The notes: generated by a model not told the origin, from the letters alone. A DNA stretch of 64,000 nucleotides from JAPLSN01 sp964482955 (GCA_964482955.1 CAYZZW010000001.1:97440-161439); one strand, 5' to 3'. Numbered from the stretch's first letter, positions 41,270 through 50,793 are shown. Program-made: numbers and translations.

Positions 41270-41276
41270 GTGGGCG

Positions 41277-42917
41277 CTATTCCTCGACCGAGGAGGAGGT
41301 CCCGAGGGCGGCGCGGAGGTCTTCGACGCTCCGGCCGTTTTCCTCGCCGATGTCGCGCAGGCCGCCGAGGGCGCCGCTCATCGCCTCGAAGCAGGCCAGC
41401 GTGGCGCGGCAGCGCTCCATGACCGCCGACGAGGTCTTTTCGACCTCCCGGATGCTCTCGGACGAGCGCCCGATGGCCCCGCGCGACAGCGTCATGGCCT
41501 GCTTCGTCGGCTCGGAAAGCGAGGCGGCGCGCGTGGCCGCCGCCGCGATGTCGCCCGCGCCGAGCGAAATCTCCTCGACGCCGCCCAGGAGCTCGCCGAT
41601 CATGCCCGCGACGTCCCGCGTCTCCGCCGCGATGCGCTTGAAGTACTTTTCCAGCCGGTCGTCCTCGGCCTCGATCTTCCCGATGCTCTCGCGCGTGTCC
41701 TTGAGCGTGTCGGCGATCACGCGCGAGCTGCGCGACGTCTCCTCGGCCAGCTTGCGGATCTGGTCCGCGACTACAGCAAAGCCGCGGCCCGCCACCCCCG
41801 CGTGCGCCGCCTCGATCGACGCGTTCATGCCGAGCAGGTTGGTGCGGTCGGCCACGTCGACGATGAAAGTCGACAGTTCGAGCATGCGGTCCGCGGAATC
41901 GAGGGCTTCCTGCACCGCGCGCCTGATCGAGGCGATTCGCCCCTCGCCGTCGCGGGCCAGGTCCGTGAGGCCGTCGACCGAATCGCGCTTTTCCTTCGTC
42001 CGCGAGCCGATGGTCCGGATGGACGCCGCCATCTGCTCGATCGCGGCCGACACCGCGTCCACTTCCTTCGAATACCCGACGAGCGCCTCGGACACCGTGT
42101 CCTGGCCGCGCACCGCTTTGTCGTTGTCCGCCACCGAGCGGCCGAGCGCGGTCTCGAGCCCCGCCGCCCCCGTCTCGATGCCGCGGACCGCGTCCTCCGC
42201 GGAGCGGATCGCGTCCGTCGTGGCGCCGATGGACGACAGGAGCCGCTTGCCGATCGCGTCCGCCTGTTCGCGCACCCGCCCGACCGCGCGCTCCATGGTC
42301 TCGCGGCGGGTCCGCTCGTTCAGCGCGTCGCGCTCGACGCGCTCGACCAGCTTCACCTGGTTGGCAACGATGGAACGGCCGAAGAGACCGCCCGCGATGA
42401 TCATGATCGCGCTCGTCACCAGCGACTGGATGTCGAGCAGGGTCGGGGGCAGTCCGGAGGGCCGGAGCGTGTCGAAGACATAGATGACGCCGATCGCGCC
42501 GAGGTTGAGCACCATGAGGACGAGAGGCTGAATGGGACGGGAGGAGATGAGCGCGGTCGTAATGAGGAGGAAACCGCCGAGCGTTCCGAAGACATAGGCC
42601 TCGTAGATGTTTTTGTACTCGTCGTACTTGATCGCCAGGAACATGACCGCGAACAGGCCGTAAGCGAAAACGCTCGACGCCACGCGGTACAGCCCCGCGC
42701 GAAGGAGCCCGAGCACGACGGCGCAAAAACAGGCGAAACCCGCCAGCAGACCGGCCACCGCCACGGCACCCGTCAGTGCCATGACCGCCGCCAGCGCCAC
42801 GGCGAGCGAACCGATAGAAAGCGTCACCGAGGCGAGCGTCCCGCTCTTCGAGCGGACGATCATGGACGCCGCGACGTACGGCTTCGTGAAATAGCTGACC
42901 AGGGGATTCGCTGCCAT
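41277..42917 (-). CDS. Methyl-accepting chemotaxis protein with multi-TM N-terminus
   Basis: 546 residues. The N-terminal 185 residues hold six hydrophobic helices with almost no periplasmic loop (AVALAAVMALTGAVAVAGLL, VFAYGLFAVMFLAIK, FGTLGGFLLITTALIS). The rest is one cytoplasmic coiled coil, with the signalling tip DRTNLLGMNASIEAAHAGVAGRGFA and VVADQIRKLAEETSRSS near residue 350-390. There is no HAMP domain. The sensing mode is therefore membrane-internal, as in energy- or membrane-state receptors. ATG has GGAG 7 nt upstream. The promoter TTGCAT-17-TAGAAT lies at 42970-42998. Confidence 0.93.
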   Translation of the reverse strand: MAANPLVSYFTKPYVAASMIVRSKSGTLASVTLSIGSLAVALAAVMALTGAVAVAGLLAGFACFCAVVLGLLRAGLYRVASSVFAYGLFAVMFLAIKYDEYKNIYEAYVFGTLGGFLLITTALISSRPIQPLVLMVLNLGAIGVIYVFDTLRPSGLPPTLLDIQSLVTSAIMIIAGGLFGRSIVANQVKLVERVERDALNERTRRETMERAVGRVREQADAIGKRLLSSIGATTDAIRSAEDAVRGIETGAAGLETALGRSVADNDKAVRGQDTVSEALVGYSKEVDAVSAAIEQMAASIRTIGSRTKEKRDSVDGLTDLARDGEGRIASIRRAVQEALDSADRMLELSTFIVDVADRTNLLGMNASIEAAHAGVAGRGFAVVADQIRKLAEETSRSSRVIADTLKDTRESIGKIEAEDDRLEKYFKRIAAETRDVAGMIGELLGGVEEISLGAGDIAAAATRAASLSEPTKQAMTLSRGAIGRSSESIREVEKTSSAVMERCRATLACFEAMSGALGGLRDIGEENGRSVEDLRAALGTSSSVEE

Positions 42918-42969
42918 CGACCGCTCCGACGTTACCCGTTTGCGCGCACGCGCGACCGGGTAATTCTAA

Positions 42970-42998
42970 ATCTTTAAAAACGGGAATGCAAAGGCGGC
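42970..42998 (-). promoter_or_regulatory. Promoter of the multi-TM MCP gene
   Basis: Minus strand TTGCAT, 17 bp, TAGAAT in an AT-rich stretch, with a leader of about 45 nt carrying GGAG. Confidence 0.55.
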
Positions 42999-43002
42999 AA
43001 GG

Positions 43003-43575
43003 TCAAAAACTGGCTATAAAGAAGACGCCAAGGAGGAGAAGGGTCTCCCGCGTCGGGTCGTCGAGCGTCGGCTCGACCTTGGAAAGCTCGTCCACGTACC
43101 AGTAGAACAGGCCCAGCTTCGGGTCGATGCGGAACACGTATTCGGAAAAGTCGCGGGCGGCGGCGTGCGCGCCGAACAAGAGCTTCGCAAGACCCTTGGC
43201 CAGCGCGACGAAACGCGGATAGGCGTCACGCGCGGCGCGGGCGCGGAAAGCCTCGACGAACGACTCGAGCGAAAAAGCCACGTCGGCCTTGAGCTCCTCG
43301 TCGTGCTTTTCCACCCAGGTCTTGTCCACGAGGAGCAGCGTATTCTCGCGGAAGGCGCCCACGAGCGCGTCCACGCGCGCGGCGCGGTCGCCCGGCGAGC
43401 CCGTGACGAAGCGGGAGAATTCGCCCGGGTTCCCGAGCACGTTCGCGAACGCGACCGCGTATTGCTCGCGCAGGAGCGCGCTGTCGGAACCCGCGAGGAG
43501 CGGAAAGATCTCGAACGCCGCGCGCTCGACTTCCGCGGCGGCGGGATCGTCCGTCACGTACCCGGTGAAAACCAT
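43003..43575 (-). CDS. Hypothetical protein, helical
   Basis: 190 residues from ATG at 43575. It opens MVFTGYVTDDPAAAEVERAA and continues FEIFPLLAGSDSALLREQYA, REYVFRIDPK-like segments, and ends LLLLGVFFIASF. Mostly helical, acidic, with DKTWVEKHDEELKADVAFSL and LAKGLAKLLFGAHAAARDFSEY. The hydrophobic final 12 residues could be a membrane tail. There is no recognised family. A perfect TTGACA lies 18 bp upstream of a poor -10 (CACTCT) that ends 6 nt before the ATG. Its stop lies just upstream of the MCP promoter. Confidence 0.6.
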   Translation of the reverse strand: MVFTGYVTDDPAAAEVERAAFEIFPLLAGSDSALLREQYAVAFANVLGNPGEFSRFVTGSPGDRAARVDALVGAFRENTLLLVDKTWVEKHDEELKADVAFSLESFVEAFRARAARDAYPRFVALAKGLAKLLFGAHAAARDFSEYVFRIDPKLGLFYWYVDELSKVEPTLDDPTRETLLLLGVFFIASF

Positions 43576-43762
43576 GCGCGTAGAGTGCCGAAGCCCGCCC
43601 CTCCGTGTCAATACTGCGAGTAACGCAGGGGGCGCCATCATCCGGTACGCGGTCGCCGACGCCGGACGCGCCCCCTGGCCCGCGCCTCCTCGGGCTCCGC
43701 CCTGCGGGGTCGCGTGCCTCCCCGCGGCCTGCCGGGCGCGCGGAGGCCGCATCCGTGCGGCG

Positions 43763-43791
43763 TTGCGCGCGGAAGCCGCGGACGGTATCAT
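43763..43791 (+). promoter_or_regulatory. Leaderless promoter of the DUF4954 gene
   Basis: TTGCGC (43763-43768), 17 bp, TATCAT (43786-43791), 6 nt before ATG; no ribosome site. Confidence 0.6.
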
Positions 43792-43797
43792 TGAACC

Positions 43798-46023
43798 ATG
43801 AACGACATCAAGGTCCTGCCGTACGCGAGCCTCGGCTCCGGCTTCGTCCCGCCCGAGTTCATCCCCGAGGGCGCCGACGAGCACTACCTCCGCGACGAAA
43901 AACTCCGCAAGCCGAAAGACTCCTACCGGCGCCTCCGCTCCGAGGAGATCGAGACGCTCGCCCTGCGCGGCAACGCCTGCTCGGACTGGGACCAGGTGCT
44001 CGTGCGCGACCCCTTCGATCCGACGCTCGTGCGCGACTGCGACTTTTCCGGCCTCGTGCGCCTCGGGTCCATCGTCCGCTCCGTCGTCGAGCACCACGAC
44101 CTCACCGTGCCCGCGGGCCTCTCGAACTCGCGGATCGTCTCCTGCGACATCGGCGACGGCTGCGCCGTCCACGACTGCGACTACCTGGCGCACTACTCGG
44201 TCGGCGACGGCTGCGTCCTCATCGGCAACGGCGAGATCCACGCCACGAACCACGCGAAGTTCGGGAGCGGCGTCGTCATGGACGGCGAGGACGAGGCCGT
44301 GCGCGTGTGGATCGACGTGATGAACGAGGCCGGCGGCCGCTCCATCCTGCCCTTCGACGGCATGATCGCGGCGGACGCGTACCTGTGGGCCAAGCGCCGC
44401 GGGAACGCGAAGCTGATGGAGCGCTTCACGGCCATCACGCAAGCCGGTTTCGACACGCGCCGCGGCGCCTACGGCGAGATCGGCGACCATTGCGTGCTCA
44501 AGCACAACCGCATCGTGAAGGACGTCCGCATCGGTCCCTGCGCCTACGTGAAGGGCGCCAACAAGCTCAAGAACCTCACCATCCACTCGAGCGACCGCGA
44601 GCGCACGCAGATCGGGGAGGGCGTCGAGCTGGTGAACGGCATCGTCGGCTACGGCTGCCGCGTCTTCTACGGCGTGAAAGCCGTCCGCTTCGTCCTCGGG
44701 AACAATTCCGCGCTCAAGTACGGCGCGCGCCTCATCCACTCCGTGCTCGGCGACAACTCCACGGTGTCGTGCTGCGAAATGCTCAACAACCTCGTATTCC
44801 CGGCGCACGAGCAGCACCACAACACGAGCTTCCTTATCGCCGCGCTCGTCCGCGGCCAGTCCAACATGGCCGCCGGCGCCACCATCGGCTCCAACCACAA
44901 CTCGCGCGCCAACGACGGCGAGATCGACGCCGGCCGCGGCTTCTGGCCCGGCCTGTCCACGTCGCTCAAGCACTCGTCGCGCTTCGCCTCGTACGTCCTT
45001 CTGTCCAAGGGCGACTACGAGCACGAGCTCGACGTCCCCCTGCCCTTCTGCCTCGTCTCCGACGACCGGGCCCGCGACCGCCTCGTCCTCATGCCGGCGT
45101 ACTGGTGGCTCTACAACATGTACGCGCTCATGCGGAACGAAGCGAAGCTCGGGAAGCGCGACACGCGCCTCACGAAGGTCCAGCGCACGGAGCTCTCGCC
45201 CTTCGCGCCGGACACCGCGGAAGAAATGTTCCGCGGCATCGCCTTGCTGGAAACCTGGGCAGGACGCGCCGCGTGCCGCCGCGACGGCAAACGCGCGCCC
45301 GACACCGAGGCCGCGCTCCGCGCCGAAGGGACGCGGCTCCTCTCGCTGCCCGCGGAGGAACTCGATGGCGTCGACATCCTCGCGGACGGCGTGGAAAACT
45401 CGAACCGCCCCGCCGTCGTGCTCAAGGCCGGCAAGGCGTGGAAAGCCTACAAGCGCATGATCCGCTTTTACGCCGCGCGCGCCGTCGTGGACGCCTTCGA
45501 CGCCCGACCCGAACCGGACCTCGAAATCCTCGCGGACCTCTTCGCCCTTCCGCGCGTCCGGTCGTGGGAAAATCTCGGCGGCCTCGTCACGCCGCGCTTC
45601 CGCGTCGACGAACTCGAGCGGAAGATCGCCGAAGGGGAACTCGCGTCGTGGGACGCCATCCACGCCGCGTACGACGCCATGGCCGCGGACTACCCGCGCG
45701 ACCGCCTCGCGCACGCCTGCGCCTGCCTCCGCGACCTCGAGCCCGCGGACGGCGGGAAGACGGCGTGGCCCGGCGCCCTCGTCGCGGAACTGGCCCGCTT
45801 CGCCGAAACCACCGACTGGATCGCCGAGCAAGTGTTCATCACCCGCAAGAAGGACTACGACAACCGCTTCCGCAAGTCGACCTTCGAGAGCGACGCCGAA
45901 CAGCGCGCCGTCTCCGGCGACCCCGCGTCGAATCCCTTCGTCCTCCAGACCAGAGCAGACATGGCGAGCTTGAAAGCGCGCGCGGAACGGCTGGCAGAAA
46001 GGCTGAAGAAGGGAAGACGGTAA
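43798..46023 (+). CDS. DUF4954 family protein (left-handed beta-helix / transferase-like)
   Basis: 741 residues. After the N-terminal 70 residues (YRRLRSEEIETLALRGNACS) comes a left-handed beta-helix with hexapeptide-like turns: SNSRIVSCDIGDGCAVHDCD, YSVGDGCVLIGNGEIH, GDHCVLKHNRIVKDVRIGP, GEGVELVNGIVGYGCRVFYG. Then GDNSTVSCCEMLNNLVFPAH, EQHHNTSFLIAA and AAGATIGSNHNSRANDGEI, features of the DUF4954 family. The C-terminal 250 residues are helical. Homologues are known mainly from Bacteroidetes and treponemes; the fold suggests a nucleotide-sugar or acyl transferase, but the reaction is not established. Leaderless promoter upstream; convergent with an MCP gene 11 bp away. Confidence 0.88.
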   Translation: MNDIKVLPYASLGSGFVPPEFIPEGADEHYLRDEKLRKPKDSYRRLRSEEIETLALRGNACSDWDQVLVRDPFDPTLVRDCDFSGLVRLGSIVRSVVEHHDLTVPAGLSNSRIVSCDIGDGCAVHDCDYLAHYSVGDGCVLIGNGEIHATNHAKFGSGVVMDGEDEAVRVWIDVMNEAGGRSILPFDGMIAADAYLWAKRRGNAKLMERFTAITQAGFDTRRGAYGEIGDHCVLKHNRIVKDVRIGPCAYVKGANKLKNLTIHSSDRERTQIGEGVELVNGIVGYGCRVFYGVKAVRFVLGNNSALKYGARLIHSVLGDNSTVSCCEMLNNLVFPAHEQHHNTSFLIAALVRGQSNMAAGATIGSNHNSRANDGEIDAGRGFWPGLSTSLKHSSRFASYVLLSKGDYEHELDVPLPFCLVSDDRARDRLVLMPAYWWLYNMYALMRNEAKLGKRDTRLTKVQRTELSPFAPDTAEEMFRGIALLETWAGRAACRRDGKRAPDTEAALRAEGTRLLSLPAEELDGVDILADGVENSNRPAVVLKAGKAWKAYKRMIRFYAARAVVDAFDARPEPDLEILADLFALPRVRSWENLGGLVTPRFRVDELERKIAEGELASWDAIHAAYDAMAADYPRDRLAHACACLRDLEPADGGKTAWPGALVAELARFAETTDWIAEQVFITRKKDYDNRFRKSTFESDAEQRAVSGDPASNPFVLQTRADMASLKARAERLAERLKKGRR

Positions 46024-46034
46024 GGGGATTCTCG

Positions 46035-47975
46035 CTACACCGTATACCGGTCCAGCGCCGCGCCGAGATCCTGGATGGACGCGAAGGTGTCGTCGTAGGA
46101 GGCGTTGATCTTCCCGAAGAGGTCGGCGATGACGTCCATGCCGGCCACCACGCCGCGGTTCGCCTCGCCGGTCTGCGCCACGAGGGCGGACAGCTTTCCG
46201 AGCGCGTTGGACAGGACGCCCTTCATCTCGGCGATCCGGTCCGACGCCTCGCGCATGCGCACGTTGATGGAGCGGAGCTCGGCTATCTCGGCCAGCGTCT
46301 CCTTGGCGGCGGCGCTTTCGCGCGCGCTCGATTCGGAGATCTGCTGCATGCCCGCGCCCGTGGCGGAGAGTTCCTCGAGAATGGACGCAAACACGGCGCT
46401 GATGCGGGCGTTCAGCTCCTCGACGGCCTGGTTCCGCTCGATGATGCCCTTCACGAAATTCTCGATCTCCGTGGCCGCGGACGCCGTGCTCACGGACAGC
46501 TTCCGCACCTCGCCCGCCACGACCGCGAAGCCCTTGCCCGCCTGGCCCGCGTGCGCGGCCTCGATGGACGCGTTCATCGCCAGCAGGTTCGAGCGCTGCG
46601 ACACTTCCATGATCATCGACGCCATCTCGCGGATCTTCGCGTTGGCCTCCACCATGGCGCGGTTCGCCGCCACGAGGTCCGCCACGCCGCGCTCGCCCGA
46701 GCGCAGGTCGTGCGCGAGCCCCTCGAAGCGCCCCGCCGTGCCCACCGCCAGGTCGCTCGCGTTGCGGAACGACTCCGCCATGGCGCCCATGGAGAGCGAC
46801 ACCTTTTCGATGAACTCGCTCTGCCCCTTCGAGCGCTCGAGCGTCTCGTCGATGGAGCCGATGAGCTTGCCGAAATCCTTCGATACTTCGGTGATGACCG
46901 CCGCTTCTGCTTTTTCGTTCTCCTGGAGCCCGGCCACCTTTCCGGCCACGCGCTCCGCCTGCTCCTTCGAGCGGTCCACCAGCTCCTTCGTGCGCTCGCC
47001 CGCGCCCCGCACGCCCTTCTCCGCCCTCCCGATGGCGATGAAGCTGTCGCGCAGGTGGTCCAGGACGCGGTTGACGCCGGAGGTCATGTAGCCGATGTCG
47101 TCGTAACTGATGATGTAGATCCGCTTCGAGAGGTTCATCGAGCCGGAAGCCAGTTCGTCCACCTGTTTCTGGAGGTGCTTGATGTGCGCCTGGTTTTCCG
47201 CGAGCAGGGTGACGAGCACGCCCACCGCGATGGCGGCCAGCAGGACGAAAAACGGCACGTAATGCCGTGCGGCTTCCGCGAGGGCCATGGGCGGCATGCC
47301 GCGCTCGACCATGATGAAATAGTAGGCGAACGCTCCCGCCAGGAACACGAACACCACGAGCACGAGGAGGGCGACCGGCGCGCCGAGCTTGGCGAAGGTC
47401 TTGTCCGTGCGCTTTTCGCCGTCCAGCACGGTGATCCCCATGGCGTATTTCGCGTCGATCCACGCCAGGTTGACCATGCGCGCCGTGATGATGCCGTTCA
47501 GGACGCCGTACGCGACGCTGAGCATGTAGCGGAACCCCCAGAACACGGGGTCGGGCGCGACGCCCCGCAGCGTCGCCATGACCATGTTCAGGAAACCGCC
47601 GAACACGTACGCGACGATGCCAATGACGAACAGGAAACTCTCGATGGACCGGAACGCCTTCATCGAGCGTTCGACCGTCGCCGCGTCGAGCGAACCGCCG
47701 CAGGCGATGGATTTCAGGGCCTTGGCGATGGGGCGGTAAAACAGGTAGACGAACGCCGTTGCCGCCGGCCCGATGAACAGCACCACGGAGATCATGCGCC
47801 GCCAGAACTCCGCGGTCTCCTCCTTGCCCATGATGAAAAAGGCGGGCAGCAGGGCCGAATAGGCGAAAATCGACAGGTAGATGCTGGCGAAGGTGGCGGC
47901 GAGCACCTTGATCGTTATCTTGCGGGTATCCTTGCACTTTCCGGTCGTGCCGGAATCGTCCATGACGTTTTCCAT
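46035..47975 (-). CDS. Methyl-accepting chemotaxis protein, six-TM type
   Basis: 646 residues. Four hydrophobic helices occupy residues 20-170, and two more about 210-280 (APVALLVLVVFVFLAGAFAY, YVPFFVLLAAIAVGVLV) with the short loop IMVERGMPPMALAEAARHY between. A HAMP-like segment (QVDELASGSMNLSKRIYIIS) and a coiled coil follow, with the signalling tip SQRSNLLAMNASIEAAHAG, QAGKGFAVVAGEVRKLS at about 470-510. The receptor fold is intact. There is no Shine-Dalgarno sequence; TACAAT lies 6 nt before the ATG. The gene is convergent with the DUF4954 gene. Confidence 0.93.
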   Translation of the reverse strand: MENVMDDSGTTGKCKDTRKITIKVLAATFASIYLSIFAYSALLPAFFIMGKEETAEFWRRMISVVLFIGPAATAFVYLFYRPIAKALKSIACGGSLDAATVERSMKAFRSIESFLFVIGIVAYVFGGFLNMVMATLRGVAPDPVFWGFRYMLSVAYGVLNGIITARMVNLAWIDAKYAMGITVLDGEKRTDKTFAKLGAPVALLVLVVFVFLAGAFAYYFIMVERGMPPMALAEAARHYVPFFVLLAAIAVGVLVTLLAENQAHIKHLQKQVDELASGSMNLSKRIYIISYDDIGYMTSGVNRVLDHLRDSFIAIGRAEKGVRGAGERTKELVDRSKEQAERVAGKVAGLQENEKAEAAVITEVSKDFGKLIGSIDETLERSKGQSEFIEKVSLSMGAMAESFRNASDLAVGTAGRFEGLAHDLRSGERGVADLVAANRAMVEANAKIREMASMIMEVSQRSNLLAMNASIEAAHAGQAGKGFAVVAGEVRKLSVSTASAATEIENFVKGIIERNQAVEELNARISAVFASILEELSATGAGMQQISESSARESAAAKETLAEIAELRSINVRMREASDRIAEMKGVLSNALGKLSALVAQTGEANRGVVAGMDVIADLFGKINASYDDTFASIQDLGAALDRYTV

Positions 47976-47981
47976 AACGCC

Positions 47982-48009
47982 ATTGTAGCGAAAACCGCGC
48001 GGCCTGCAA
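47982..48009 (-). promoter_or_regulatory. Leaderless promoter of the six-TM MCP gene
   Basis: Minus strand TTGCAG (48009-48004), 16 bp, TACAAT (47987-47982), 6 nt before ATG. Confidence 0.6.
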
Positions 48010-48088
48010 GCGCTTTCGTTACACTCGATTTACCGGTTTAGCGGGACGTGCCGTTCCGTCCGCCCCGGCCGCCGCGCGCCCCGACCGG

Positions 48089-48121
48089 AAAAAAACGGCC
48101 GCCGGATTGCACCGGCGGCCG
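48089..48121 (-). terminator. serC terminator
   Basis: On the minus strand CGGCCGCCGG-TGCAAT-CCGGCGGCCG followed by TTTTTTT. Confidence 0.9.
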
Positions 48122-48142
48122 CGTCGAATCGCGTAAAAAGCG

Positions 48143-49237
48143 TTACGCCTTGTTCTTGGCCATGAAGTCCTGCATGAACTGCACGGTGTATTCCACGTCC
48201 TTGAGGGACACGGCGTTGTACGCGGACAGGCGGATGCCGCCCATGGAGCGGTAGCCCTTCGTCTGCACGATGCCGGCGGCCTTCGCGTCCTTGATGAACT
48301 TGTCGTCCAGCTCCGGCGTGGGGAGCTTGAAGTCGATGTTCATCCACGAGCGCGAATCGACGTTCGCGAGTCCCTTGTAGTAGCCGTTCGAGCCGTCGAT
48401 CGCCGAGTACAGGAGCTTCTGCTTCTGCTCGTTGATCTTGCCCATAGCGGCCAGGCCGCCGTTCTTCTTGAGCCACTTCATCACGAGGTTGAGGATGTAG
48501 ATGGAGAAGCAGGGCGGCGTGTTGAACATGGACTGCTTGTCCTTGAACACCTTGTACGACATCATCGTGGGCAGGTCGTCGTGCGCCTTCATGAGGAACT
48601 CGTCCTTCATCGCCACGACCGTCACGCCCGACGGGCCGAGGTTCTTCTGGGCGCCGGCGTAGATCATGCTGAACTTCGTGAAGTCGAGCGGGCGGCTGAA
48701 GATGTCGGACGACATGTCGCAGACGAGCGGCTTGCCCTTCACGTCGGGGATGTAGCTCCACTCGGTGCCGCACACCGTGTTGTTGCTCGTGTAGTGCACG
48801 TACTCGGCGGCGGGATTGAGCTTGAGGTCGCCCTGCTTCGGGATGGCCACGAACTTCTCGCCCTCGAGCTCCATGTTCGCCGGGTGCGTGATCGTGCCGA
48901 AGCGCTTGGCTTCCTTCACCGCGGCCTTGGACCAGTTGCCCGTGACGATGTAGTCGGCCTGCTTGCCCGCGCCGAGGAAGTTCATCGGCAGCATGAGGAA
49001 CTGCGTGGACGCGCCGCCCGTGGTGAAGAGGACGTTGTAGTCCTTCGGAAGGCCGGCCAGCTCGCGGAACAGGTCCATCGTCTCCATGTGGAGCGCGTCG
49101 TATTCCTTGCCGCGGTGCGACACTTCCATCACGGAACAGCCGGTGCCGTTCCAGTCGAGCATTTCGTCGCGCGCCTGCTCGAGCACTTCGACGGGGATCG
49201 CCGCGGGTCCGGCGCTGTAGTTGATCACTCGCTTCAT
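48143..49237 (-). CDS. serC: Phosphoserine aminotransferase
   Basis: 364 residues: SAGPAAIPVEVLEQARDEML at the N-terminus, SVMEVSHRGKEYDAL, VLFTTGGASTQFLMLPMNFL, VTGNWSKAAVKEAKRFG, VHYTSNNTVCGTEWSYIPD, PLVCDMSSDIFSRPLDFTKF and the PLP lysine in YAGAQKNLGPSGVTVV. All class-V aminotransferase SerC positions are present and the length matches the family. It makes 3-phosphoserine from 3-phosphohydroxypyruvate and glutamate, the step after SerA, whose gene lies 108 bp upstream on the same strand, so the serine pathway genes are together. ATG has GGAG upstream. Terminator at 48089-48121. Confidence 0.96.
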   Translation of the reverse strand: MKRVINYSAGPAAIPVEVLEQARDEMLDWNGTGCSVMEVSHRGKEYDALHMETMDLFRELAGLPKDYNVLFTTGGASTQFLMLPMNFLGAGKQADYIVTGNWSKAAVKEAKRFGTITHPANMELEGEKFVAIPKQGDLKLNPAAEYVHYTSNNTVCGTEWSYIPDVKGKPLVCDMSSDIFSRPLDFTKFSMIYAGAQKNLGPSGVTVVAMKDEFLMKAHDDLPTMMSYKVFKDKQSMFNTPPCFSIYILNLVMKWLKKNGGLAAMGKINEQKQKLLYSAIDGSNGYYKGLANVDSRSWMNIDFKLPTPELDDKFIKDAKAAGIVQTKGYRSMGGIRLSAYNAVSLKDVEYTVQFMQDFMAKNKA

Positions 49238-49345
49238 ATCAGTCTCCTTTGTATGGGGATGGGGGATGTCTCCCCCCTCGCTCCAAAGTCCTCGCCGCCC
49301 GGACGCAAGGTCCGCGCGGCTCCGGGCTTTTCCGCGACCCCCCTC

Positions 49346-50218
49346 TTACTTGCCGGCGTAGGCCTTCACGCGATCGACGATGCAATCGCCGAGGCGGAGG
49401 AGGTTCTCTTCGGTCGAGGCGCCGAGGTGCGGCGTGAGGACCGTCTTCGGGGCCGTGAGGAGCGGCGAGCCCTCGGGCGGCTCCTTGTTGAACACGTCGG
49501 CCGCGTAGCCGCCGAGCTGGCCGCTCTTGAGCGCCGCCACCACGTCGTCCTCGACGATGAGCTGGCCGCGGGCCGTGTTGATGACGCGCGCGCCCTTCTT
49601 CATCTTGGCGATGGCGGCCGCGTTGATCATGCCCTTCGTCTCGTCCGTGAGCGGCGTATGCAGCGAGATGTAATCGGACTGCTTGAACACCTCGTCCAGG
49701 CTGACCATCTGGGCCGCGTCGGACTTCTCGACGTACTTGTCGTACGCGATCACCTTCATGCCGAAGGCCTTGGCGCGGGACGCCACTTCGCGCGCGATGC
49801 GCCCGATGCCGACGAAACCGATCGTCTTGCCGGACAGCTCGACGCGCTCGAGTTCCTTCTTGAGCCACTTGCCCTGCTTCATGGAGGCGTCCGCCTCCGC
49901 GACGTTGCACGGCATGGAAATCATGAGGGCGAAGGCCAGCTCGGCGACCGCGAGGCTCGACGCCTCGGGGGTGTTGTCCACCTTGATGTTCTTCGTCTTG
50001 GCGTACTCGACGTCGATCGTGTCCACGCCCACGCCGCCGCGGATGATGTACTTGAGCTTGGGAGCCTTGTCCATCATCGCCTTGTCCACCTTGGTCTTGG
50101 ACCTGACGACGATGACTTCGGCGTCCGCGACGCGGTTCATGTCTGTCGTCAGCTCGCCGAAGGCCTTGAGGCGATCGGGAAGGTCGGGCGCGAAAGCGTC
50201 GGCCAGCAGAATAACCAT
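49346..50218 (-). CDS. serA: D-3-phosphoglycerate dehydrogenase (short, no ACT domain)
   Basis: 290 residues; ATG at 50218 has AGGAGG 6 nt upstream. The D-2-hydroxyacid dehydrogenase family is shown by YIIRGGVGVDTIDVEYAKTK, the NAD-binding IGFVGIGRIAREVASRAKAF, and the catalytic set Arg in NTARGQLIVED, Glu in FNKEPPEGSPL and His in LTPHLGASTEENL. It is the compact form lacking the C-terminal ASB/ACT regulatory domains, as in many anaerobes. It oxidises 3-phosphoglycerate to 3-phosphohydroxypyruvate. It is directly upstream of serC on the same strand; promoter at 50311-50339. Confidence 0.93.
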   Translation of the reverse strand: MVILLADAFAPDLPDRLKAFGELTTDMNRVADAEVIVVRSKTKVDKAMMDKAPKLKYIIRGGVGVDTIDVEYAKTKNIKVDNTPEASSLAVAELAFALMISMPCNVAEADASMKQGKWLKKELERVELSGKTIGFVGIGRIAREVASRAKAFGMKVIAYDKYVEKSDAAQMVSLDEVFKQSDYISLHTPLTDETKGMINAAAIAKMKKGARVINTARGQLIVEDDVVAALKSGQLGGYAADVFNKEPPEGSPLLTAPKTVLTPHLGASTEENLLRLGDCIVDRVKAYAGK

Positions 50219-50310
50219 TGCGTTCCTCCTGGTCTGGGCGTTGTAATGATAAACCGCCCGTTTTTCGGCGGCCGTGACGAGAAAATCCTGAAACTGAACC
50301 CCAGACCTCC

Positions 50311-50339
50311 ATATAAGCACGGTTTCCGCGTATCGTCAA
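50311..50339 (-). promoter_or_regulatory. serA promoter
   Basis: Minus strand TTGACG (50339-50334), 17 bp, TTATAT (50316-50311). The leader is about 86 nt; no serine riboswitch-like structure was recognised. Confidence 0.6.
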
Positions 50340-50428
50340 CCATGAGACGTCTCCGCGTGCCGCCAGACGGTTCGCCCTTCCGCCCTGCGGCTCAGATTAC
50401 AACGAGCGGGCTTAAACCGAGAGAAGAA

Positions 50429-50608
50429 TGCGGCGGACGGGTGTCGAACCGGATCAACCCGGGTTTGGGGCATACAAGTACCCGTGACGAATAGGCGAGA
50501 GTACTCGCGATATTCGTCGCGGGTACTTGTATGCCCCAGCCGGCGGTCGCAACCGTTTCGCCATCGGGCGCGGCCTGACGCCAGTAAAGCCGCACGACGG
50601 CAAGCAGG
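50429..50608 (+). repeat. HP1 hairpin element, copy B
   Basis: Arms 50467-50493 and 50511-50537 (27 bp, one G-T pair) start GGGGCATACAAGTACCCG and end ACGAATA. The tip is GGCGAGAGTACTCGCGA. Left flank TGCGGCGGACG and right flank AAGCCGCACGACGGC. It lies upstream of the serA promoter and is followed 56 bp later by the palindrome array. Confidence 0.85.
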
Positions 50609-50663
50609 CCACATCTCTGTAGTGCGGTTCCATCTTGCACCAGGCTCCGGCCGGCATTAACCC

Positions 50664-50793
50664 GGTGTCTGACACCTTTTCGTCGGTGTCTGACACTTTC
50701 CCGCCGGGTGCCTGGCACCTTCTCGTCCGACCGGTGCCTGGCACCTGCTGCGGACTGGTGCCTGGCACCTTTACGTTCGGCCGGTGCCTGGCA
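50664..50793. repeat. Array of six 13-bp palindromes
   Basis: GGTGTCTGACACC at 50664-50676 and (last base changed) 50685-50697, then GGTGCCTGGCACC at 50707-50719, 50733-50745, 50757-50769 and a truncated unit at 50783-50793. Starts are 21-26 bp apart. The 50219-50428 and 50609-50663 stretches contain only the serA promoter region and unassigned sequence. Confidence 0.85.

Noticed and set aside
43605..48041. 1478-residue open frame on the plus strand
   Set aside because: It lies out of frame over the DUF4954 gene and antisense to an MCP; Arg/Pro/His-rich composition with no motif. A high-GC artefact.
50219..50428. Riboswitch upstream of serA
   Set aside because: The leader of about 86 nt shows no conserved pairing or terminator that I could recognise.
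50664..50793. CRISPR-like regular repeats
   Set aside because: Units are 13 bp with 8-13-bp gaps and palindromic, with no leader or cas genes. A short-palindrome array instead.
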